A stretch of DNA of 64,000 nucleotides from Rhynchopus euleeides (taxonomy: Eukaryota > Euglenozoa > Diplonemea > Diplonemida > Diplonemidae), in NCBI GenBank assembly GCA_963210315.1, contig OY723258.1, forward strand, positions 496,001 through 560,000, given 5' to 3'. Shown piece after piece: positions 56,852-64,000 of the stretch. Within the stretch, counting starts at the first letter, position 1; each line of letters starts with the position of its first letter. A program made the translations under genes and the position numbers. A model generated the notes under the pieces. That model saw only the letters and a list, made by a program, of their open reading frames with translations. It ran no database searches and was not told the origin of the DNA.

Positions 56852-59038
56852 CTACAGCGTACCTCCGCCACACATGCAACATGCCTCGTCCAAACGCTTC
56901 CCGGCGAACTCGGTGTGGCAGACGGTGGGATCGGCATCTCTCTCCTGTTTGGTAGGGCAGGGGATGCCCGGTGTGTTGTCGCAGTGCTCCGCCGAGAGGA
57001 AACCGCCTCCACAGGCACAGCAGTAGGACTTCCTTGTCGGGTCTTCGCACATCGAAGCTGTGCTGTTGTGGCACGCCACCCCATGGTGCTCCAGGTTAAG
57101 GCACATCGTCGGCGGGAGGTGGTCCGCAGCGTACTTCTGCCGCATCGTCGCATTGAGCCCCACACACCCCTTCTCGACAACCACCCCCGGCACGAAGGAC
57201 CCACGCACTTCCGATGCGACCCCATCGCCCCTCACGAAGGGGGAGGTGGTGAACCCCGCAGCGGTGCCCGAGGCGGACAACACCTCACCGCACACGCTGC
57301 TCCCATTTTGCACCTCCCCCGAAATATCCGCGGCAAACGCAGGGCCAAACAGGGCTGTTCCAAAGGGAGCCGTGCCAGCCATCGCGGGGAGGCTAACTTC
57401 AAACGACATGCGGAGCCAAGCCTGCAGCACAACACGCCCCTCCAGCATGGTGGCGGGGGAGACCAGGGTTGCCGCAGAGGGGCTTGAGGGCGGCACACCT
57501 TCCCCAGGAGATATGGCGGTGAAACCGGAGGCTGGGGTGTAGCGCAAGCCGAACAGCATCGGGTGGGATGGGAGATCTGCGCGGAAATCCACAGCGCCGT
57601 GGAAGAGAGCTGCGCCTGACGCGAGAAGGGATGCTTGGGGGGTCACCTTCACCTGGAGGTGGGTGTAGCCTGGGAGGGGGATCCGCAGCAGAGGCAGCGG
57701 AGGTGCGGATGCCTGACGTGGGGATGCACTCCAGAAAGTCCCGTTCTCCCCTGCGGAAAACTCCGGCCCGACAGGCAGGCCGGGGGGCACGGCGTTCTGC
57801 CCAGCAGAGCTGTCAGCAGCAGCCTTGGTGAAGTTAACCGCCGTGATGACACCCAGCCCTGTCTGATTCGCAGCCAGCGACAAACCCAAGGAACCCACCC
57901 CACTCGCAGAGAGGGAGAACTCCGCAAGCTCCGAGGGGCCCCCTCCCCCACCCCCCTTCGGCACAACCCGGAGTGAGAAGCGGAGGGACGCCGACACCTT
58001 CCCCGCGATACCCGCCACTCCCCCGGGCACCTTGAATGACCCCGACACCTCGCTGGGGTTGATAGTTGCATCCGATGATGCGATGTCACCAGTAGACTCT
58101 GGGGAGGGGATGGCAGATTCCCCTGAGAGGGCTGTGTCAGCATCCCCCGACACGGCTAGCCCTGCGAGGTTAGCTGCGTGGTAGAGGCGGGTTGTGGATT
58201 CGATGCCTACGCCGGAGAAGGGTCTCAAGGCGATATCAAACTCTGCGGTTCTCTGATCGACAGCGGTGGAGACAGCCTCAGCAATATAGGAGCAGGATGT
58301 GGAGTGGATAGCGGAAAACCCGCCTTTGGGTGGGATCACGCCTGCGACGTGCCGGCAGATGAAGTTTGACTGCTGCACCAGATCCCCGCAACCCGACAGC
58401 CGGCAGGCGGTGTCCACATCCAGCACATCGGGCTGCAGGCTGAAGAACCCTATGTCTGCAGTGTAAGGCCCAAACACAACCCCATCCTCCGGAGGGAGGG
58501 TCAGGCTCCCTTGCAGGCGCGTGGGGCTTGACAGATCCACCTCAACACCCTCAAACACAGCCGCTGGTTTGGTAGTGCGCTTCTCGAGGTATCCCTGAGT
58601 TGAGCCGGCATTCCTGATGTTCCCCGAAAGCTTGAAAATATACTCCCCAGGTGGCTCGTCGGATGTGGACTGCGTTGCCTTTAAGGTGATCGTGCCTTTC
58701 CCGTCGGCGTCTAGCTTGGCGGGGCCTCCATCACCCGATGAGAGGGCGAAGGCCCACTCGTGTGTTCGGGATTGATCCGGGGCGTTGGGCGGGGGTGGCG
58801 TGATGGGGTCAGCAGCGAGGATGACCCACACGGCAGCGCCGACCAGGAGGAAGGAGGCGACGAGGCAGGACACCATCACGATGCGGTTCTGCCGCTCCTC
58901 ATGCGGGGTGGGCTTGGTGGCGAACGACGTCACATCCTCCTGCGGGGCGGGGGGAGGGCAGTACTCCGTGTCCCGCTGCTCGAACTCGGAGACATCGAGG
59001 GGGACGTGGATACGCACATTCAGCTCGTGCTCCTCCAT
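56852..59038 (-). CDS. Single-pass membrane protein with Cys-rich C-terminal modules
   Basis: 728 residues from MEEHELNVRI. Residues 1-52 are a charged cytosolic-type tail; residues 53-75 are one membrane span (IVMVSCLVASFLLVGAAVWV core), followed by a Pro-rich stretch, so the large remainder should be outside the cell or in a lumen (type II topology). Residues about 90-620 are Gly/Ser/Ala-rich with beta-type strands and no family I recognise. The last ~100 residues hold two Cys-rich modules with CHN...MCED...YCCACGGG and CDNTPG...CHTE...CCMCGGG, a pattern common in protist surface proteins. On the coding strand a strong acceptor, CTTCCTTTCTTGCAG, ends at 59054, 16 bp upstream of the ATG; the exon enters in frame, so an upstream exon may add residues. 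An out-of-frame ATG at 59052 gives a 10-codon upstream frame. Confidence 0.75.
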   Translation of the reverse strand: MEEHELNVRIHVPLDVSEFEQRDTEYCPPPAPQEDVTSFATKPTPHEERQNRIVMVSCLVASFLLVGAAVWVILAADPITPPPPNAPDQSRTHEWAFALSSGDGGPAKLDADGKGTITLKATQSTSDEPPGEYIFKLSGNIRNAGSTQGYLEKRTTKPAAVFEGVEVDLSSPTRLQGSLTLPPEDGVVFGPYTADIGFFSLQPDVLDVDTACRLSGCGDLVQQSNFICRHVAGVIPPKGGFSAIHSTSCSYIAEAVSTAVDQRTAEFDIALRPFSGVGIESTTRLYHAANLAGLAVSGDADTALSGESAIPSPESTGDIASSDATINPSEVSGSFKVPGGVAGIAGKVSASLRFSLRVVPKGGGGGGPSELAEFSLSASGVGSLGLSLAANQTGLGVITAVNFTKAAADSSAGQNAVPPGLPVGPEFSAGENGTFWSASPRQASAPPLPLLRIPLPGYTHLQVKVTPQASLLASGAALFHGAVDFRADLPSHPMLFGLRYTPASGFTAISPGEGVPPSSPSAATLVSPATMLEGRVVLQAWLRMSFEVSLPAMAGTAPFGTALFGPAFAADISGEVQNGSSVCGEVLSASGTAAGFTTSPFVRGDGVASEVRGSFVPGVVVEKGCVGLNATMRQKYAADHLPPTMCLNLEHHGVACHNSTASMCEDPTRKSYCCACGGGFLSAEHCDNTPGIPCPTKQERDADPTVCHTEFAGKRLDEACCMCGGGTL

Positions 59039-60042
59039 GCCGGAGCCACCATCCTGCAAGAAAGGAAGAGGGAGTGTGGTGGCGTGGTGTGCATGATGTG
59101 TCATGTCGAGAGAGAGAGAGAGAGAGCGAAGGCAAAAAAGGGATCCGACGTGTGTAATGTGTTCGTTTGTCAAAAAAATGCAGAACGTCTCGCCCGAGCG
59201 GGTGACTTGCGCGTTCCACAGAAACAAATTCAAATTTGGCCAGCACCCCTCTGCAGGAATGGGGAGAAGGAAGGGGATGGGGGGGCGTGGGGGGTTTTCT
59301 GAGGGTGCGTCACAGCATTCTTTCACTGCTCCATTCCCGGCTGTGCTGTTTCTCGCACTCCCTGCCCCCAACCTGCCCCGGCTCGGGGGGGGAGTATTGG
59401 GGGCAGGGGCCTGTGAATAGAAAAGGTTTGGCATCGAGGTGGGGGTTCTGTTTCATTCGTTCGGAGCCCACCTCCTGCCAGTGAGATATCCTGGCCCTGT
59501 TTATCCCGGCACATAGGCAAATGTGCTGTTGGGTTTCGCGGGCTGTGCCCAGCAGACCCTCAAACACGCGGATAAAAATCACCCCCACCGGTGAACTGCC
59601 CACACTACATTGCCTCACGTCACAGAGGGTCACCACCCAGGGGCTGGCAGAGGTCTGCCGGCAACAAGGGCGGGGTTAGTTGAGAAGAAGTGGAAGGTAA
59701 GGCAGAGGAGGACCAGAGAGAGAGACTGATGCGGGCCCGGCTTCGTGGTAGCATCGCGCACTCTGTGTCACAAACACAGGGGCGCGTGGCACAGCGAACA
59801 CACAGACACGCATCACGTGGCGTACGACGCGACGTCAGCAATACAAAGGGGGGAGGGCACGCCCTTCACCGAAACCAAAAAAACCGGGGTAACGGACAGC
59901 ACACAAAGTGTACAATATACAGGCTCTCTCTCTCTTGCCCCTTTCTCTATCCCCCGCAAAGCCACAGAACAGGGTTACAGTTACACGGGGCCTGTCCGTC
60001 GCTGGGTGTGTTGTTAATTAGGGAGGGGGGGGAGGGGGGGGC
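59039..60042. other. Intergenic, no gene recognised
   Basis: Includes the pyrimidine-tract acceptor at 59054-59070 on the minus strand, an AG microsatellite (59108-59126) and G runs (59387-59400, 60020-60040). No gene seen. Confidence 0.5.
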
Positions 60043-63000
60043 TCACTCCGTGACACCGTAGCTGCAGAAGGTGCACTGAACCCCGGCCTCGGTTGCCGAT
60101 GCCTCTGAGAAGACGGCAGGGCAGTAGGTGCAGGTGGTGGTGGCGCCGTCGGGCTGCAGCAGTGAGAAGGTTGCCCAGCAGAACACAACGTCCTCCGCCT
60201 CCAGCTGCGCAGCATTGCTGGAAGCGTTCTCCTCAGAGTTCTGCGTGCATGTGTCGAGAGCGTCGGAGAAGTCTTCCTCCAGCTCTTCCCGCCGGATGAT
60301 GCCTGCAGCAGTGCCGTAGTTGCCTGCCTCCACGTTGAATTTGACTGCCTTCTTCGCCCACATCGCAAGGTGCTTCTTCTGCTGCGGCACCCGCATCAGA
60401 AGCGCCCCCAGCAGCGCCAGCTGCTGTTCGCTGTCGGAAAACCCGCCCTGCTCGAGGTCCTTTATCTCCTTCAGCAGGTTGCAGCACAGCACGTAGTGCG
60501 CCACCTGTGGCAGTGGGGAGGTCCGGCCAAAGCATACACAGCGTTAGCCTCCTGCAGCAACGTAGAAAGGCAGCCGTAGAACACACTGAGCATCCACCTG
60601 CCCTTCATGCAAATTTCCGATCTGTGCCGGACTGTTCTCCAGTGGGCCTTTGTCCGGGAAAGCCCCTCACTAATGGCCCAACAGTATACAGCACTGGTTG
60701 CTCGCTAGGCATATCCGCAGGGCATATGATAATGGCATCTCAAAGGGCACAATGAACACACCTGGACAAGGGGGACCTTCTTTGCCACCTGTGTCGAGTC
60801 GCTCTGCAGATAGACCAGCGCAGCTTGGAGCCGTTTGAGCGCATCGTCATAACGGTTCCGCTCCAACTTCGCATACGCGTTGCGAAGACACTGCGATGTG
60901 TATGTGTGTGTGGAACGAGGCCTTCAACACCACAGCAAATGCCTCCACCCCACCGAACCCAACCCAACCCACCCTCTGCCCTGCCCACCATACCTCCTGC
61001 GCAGATGTGCCGAGATAGGAGGGGGGCAACGCAGCGCTTGTCGACTGATCAGGCGACGCTGCGTCATCACCCTTCTGCCCTTCTGCCGATGGGCTGCCAC
61101 CTGCCGCATCTCCCCCACGCGCCTGCGCGCGGGTCGTCGCCGCGGAGGGGACAGGCGCGAAGTTGAGTGTGATGTTCGCAAGGGACTGTTTGAACACCGC
61201 ATCCTTTTTGATCTCAAACTTTTTAAACTTCTTCTGCGCCCCAAACCCGTCGTCATCATCGTCGTCGGGATCCCCCTCCGCATCCTCCCCAGCGTACGAG
61301 CAGAGGTACTGCCGCCGCAGCTCCTCCTGCTGCTTCGAGATGTCATCGTCCCCATCCTCCCCATCGTCACCCCCCGCGTCATCAGGCCCTGCAGCCCCAA
61401 AGTCAGCCCCAATCTCCTGCAACCTCCCGTCGTCATCATCGCTGTCATCACTCCCTTTGTCATCATGCTCTGGAGATGCCGGGTTGCCCGACGCATCCAC
61501 ACCACCGCTGCCCACCCCGGCCCCCACCCCCGAGGCATTCCGGAGGTACGACCGGATGTCTTTGCTGGGGAGGGTGTCCAGAATCCGCGCCTCGGCTGAA
61601 GGCACCAGCGGGTTGTGCACCGTTGTGGGGCAGAGCACCGCTGTCCCGAGGTCCCACCGCACGCCCACCCCGGAGGCGCCTTGGGGGGGGGGGTGAGGTG
61701 AGGAATCCTCTGCCGCAGCGGCGGATGCCGCAGCCTCCGCAAGGCGCGCCACCCCCGGGTTCTCCGTGGCAGCCGACTGGGCGAGCCTCCGGAGGGAGGG
61801 GGCATCGCCCTCTCTGCGGAGCCCACCGAGCAGGGCCATGTCGTTGCGCAGGACCTGGCGGACCTGCGAGGAGAGCTCTTGGGTTGGGCATGCCTGGAAG
61901 AGGGACACCGCCATCGCCTCAAAGGCGGGTGTCGAGGGCGATGCCTCCGACACATAAGACCCGCCATGCGCAGCGGCGGCGTCGCAGCAGGCCTGGCGGA
62001 GCCTTGCCACTGCATCGCGGAAGACAGCCACCGCAGCAGCAACATCGCCTGCTGCGATCTGTATCCTGCAGGACGCCAGCCACGACGCGCAGGGGACTCC
62101 CGAAGGAGATAGGGGTGAGGCGCTCTCAGTGAAGGGGTTGTTCGCCCCCACGGCGCGTGAGCTGAGGGCTGCCAGGCTCGATGCAAGGTCAGGAAGGCCT
62201 CTCCGGCAGAGCAGGCGCATCACAGAGGGGGATGTGTTGCGGCAGTCGTACCTCGGGGAGATGCTGGAGAGGAGCTTGCGGGTGTCGGGGAGTCGGGGGG
62301 ATGCGAGGATCCCCCGCACGACAGATCCGAAGTGGTTTGCGCTCCGCGCCCACACCTCGTCGCTCTCCGCGCGGGAGGTGCAGAGGACGAACCTGTCGCG
62401 CAGCACCGCAGCGATGGTCGACCTCTCTGAGATGGACGCGGTTTTCTCCAGAACCCCATTGACTGTCAGAGAGCAGATATGCCCCCCACTAACAAACAAC
62501 AGACACCGCCCCGCCCACGCCAGAGAATGCGCCCTGGCCTGCCCAGCGCCCCCTTGGGGCAGGCTGTGTGTCCTGAGTATGTGGAGGCCCCGCGAGGCAC
62601 CGTCGGGCCCTGGGCCCGGGAGGGAGGCTATCATCACCCTGCGTGAGGTTGCGATGCCGACGAGGGTGTCGCATGCGACAGCCTCTTCGAAGGACTCATC
62701 GGTGTCGAGGGGTGTCGAGGGGCCGTGGGGTTTTCCGGAGGCGAGCCCTTCGAAACCCTCCCAGCCGTTGAGGGAGAGGAGGCGGGTTTTGCCGGTGGGT
62801 TCGCGGAAGGTGACCAACACGCTGTCCCCTCCGAGGCAGATCGCGTGGGTCACGCCGGGGAGCTGGGCACGCCGCCCGGCCCATGCGACTTCGCCTGATC
62901 CGCTGGCGGAGAGAATCAACAGCTGACCCCCGAGGCGTCCGCAGCAGAATCCTTCGGCAAAATCAGGCGTTTCCGGCGCAGAGTCCGGCTTTCCCGAGGA

Positions 63001-64000
63001 GGCGGAGGCTATCGGAAGGGAGGCCCAGTGCGGTTTGCCCGAACCCCCCCTCCCGTTGCACCGCACGGTGACAGCGAGGTGGGACGGCGGGGATGCGAAC
63101 ACAGCGAGCGGGGTGCAGTGCCCCATCGGGCCGCGCTCCCCCTTGGGGACAAAGCGGAGCACCGCGCTCCCCTTCCCCCCGGCTGCGTCCAGAGGATGCG
63201 ACGTGACGACGATTGTGTTCTTCCCCTCGAGTGTGACGGAGTAGACCCCGCCCGTCGCAGTGCTGTGCGCCAGATCCGGGGTGTGCCAATAGCTGAGAGG
63301 CGTCGGCAGCGTCGTGTGGAGGGGCAGCGCGACACCCCTCGTCCCTGCGACAGACCTGAGGTGGAAGAGGGCGAGGGAGCGGCCCTCGCCTGACCCGAGG
63401 TCCGAGCCGTGGAAGAGGAAATATGGAGCCGAGGGGTGCATGTGGCATGCGAGGGATCTCCCCAAGGAGGTGAGCCCGCGCGATTCGTAGCTGGCGCACG
63501 ACTTGGGGAGGGAGGCGTTGCCGTGGCGGCCGCCGCTCCTCACGGGGAGCTGGAAGGGCGCGGTGTTCTCGCACTCCTCCAGAAGGCTGAACGCCTTTGC
63601 GTTCGGCGTGAATTTTATCGCGCCCCCTTTTTTCCCAGATTTCAGCCGCTTCGGCAGCGGGTTCGACGCCCCCTCCGGCAGGGTCGGGTCAGCATGCAGC
63701 GATATGTACCTCCCTTTGTGGTCGAGGCAGAAGAGGAAATCCGATTTGAGTGTGTTGAAATGCGCATCCCGGAAATAGGACCCCGGTTCGAAGAAATCCC
63801 GCAGCTTGTTCGGCGCACCGGGTATGCTGATGTCGTAATACACAATCAAGCCATGCTCTGCGACGAGCATCAGGCGGACATCACTGTAGAGCCCGTCGCC
63901 CCCCCTGGCCCTCCTCCCTTTAGCTGCCTTCGCCTTGCGTGGGGATGACTCCAGCACATTGCCCCCTTGGTGGAACTGCAGGCTGCAGAAGACGTGAACC
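60043..64000 (-). CDS. TSET/TPLATE-complex beta-propeller subunit (TWD40/TTRAY type), 5' end beyond window
   Basis: Three exons, all phase 0: 64000-60994 (runs off the edge), 60890-60762 and 60504-60043, giving at least 1198 residues. Introns are GT-AG, 103 bp (60891-60993) and 257 bp (60505-60761). The first part is beta-propeller-like (MLVAEHGLIVYYDIS, FLFCLDHKGRYISLH). An alpha-solenoid follows (SPRYDCRNTSPSVMRLL), then acidic runs (SDDSDDDDG, DPDDDDDDG). The end carries helices LERNRYDDALKRLQAAL and VPQQKKHLAMWAKKAVKFNV then NYGTAAGII, an EDVVFCWATFSLL segment, and a terminal CTYCPAVFS...CTFCSYG zinc-binding-like pair. This order and these C-terminal motifs match the plant TWD40-1 (TTRAY) subunit of TSET, a COPI/AP-like membrane coat acting at the plasma membrane or endosomes. 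Alpha-COP is the alternative, since its C-terminus is distantly similar. I am unsure of the TTRAY1 versus TTRAY2 numbering. Confidence 0.72.

Noticed and set aside
61476..62926. Long frames on both strands opposite or offset from the TSET-like gene
   Set aside because: Shadows produced by GC-rich third positions; no domain pattern.

Overview
This is a GC-rich, repeat-laden nuclear window from a eukaryotic protist. The evidence is large open frames with very few introns, canonical GT-AG introns where they occur, poly-G/poly-C runs and microsatellites everywhere, and families found only in eukaryotes (zinc-knuckle AIR-like protein, GYF-domain protein, TSET/TPLATE-type coat subunit, hAT transposase). 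All seven recognisable non-transposon genes lie on the minus strand; the only plus-strand protein frames belong to transposons. Strand-clustered, intron-poor genes with pyrimidine-rich leaders before some starts would fit a euglenozoan, perhaps a diplonemid. That is inference: no spliced-leader gene, rRNA or tRNA was seen to confirm it.

Layout. 1-5640: a secreted discoidin-like protein, an AIR-like zinc-knuckle protein, a foldback transposon (A1) with two further elements nested in it, and a small Cys-rich coiled-coil protein of unknown role. 5640-34680: about 29 kb almost without cellular genes, holding hAT-type non-autonomous elements (9873-10744, 21483-22474, 30017-30935), a BED-finger transposase fragment, and two copies of a striking tree-like palindromic element (18444-19946 and 25149-27717), each interrupted by younger elements. 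34686-40711: a GIGYF-like GYF-domain protein and a secreted two-domain enzyme (SASA esterase fused to a GH27 alpha-galactosidase). 41586-45335: a complete, apparently autonomous hAT transposon with perfect 8-bp target duplications and an uninterrupted 966-residue transposase. 49517-56378: elements A2, B and C inserted one after another at TA dinucleotides, with G nested in C and a 389-bp tandem repeat inside G. 56852-64000: a single-pass membrane protein with Cys-rich C-terminal modules and a three-exon gene for a TSET/TPLATE TWD40-type subunit that runs off the right edge.

The cellular genes show no common pathway. The unusual content is the mobile DNA. At least nine different terminal-inverted-repeat families are present, most duplicating a 2-bp TA target. 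They nest up to three deep, and several have an intact empty site elsewhere in the same window, which makes the order of insertion readable.
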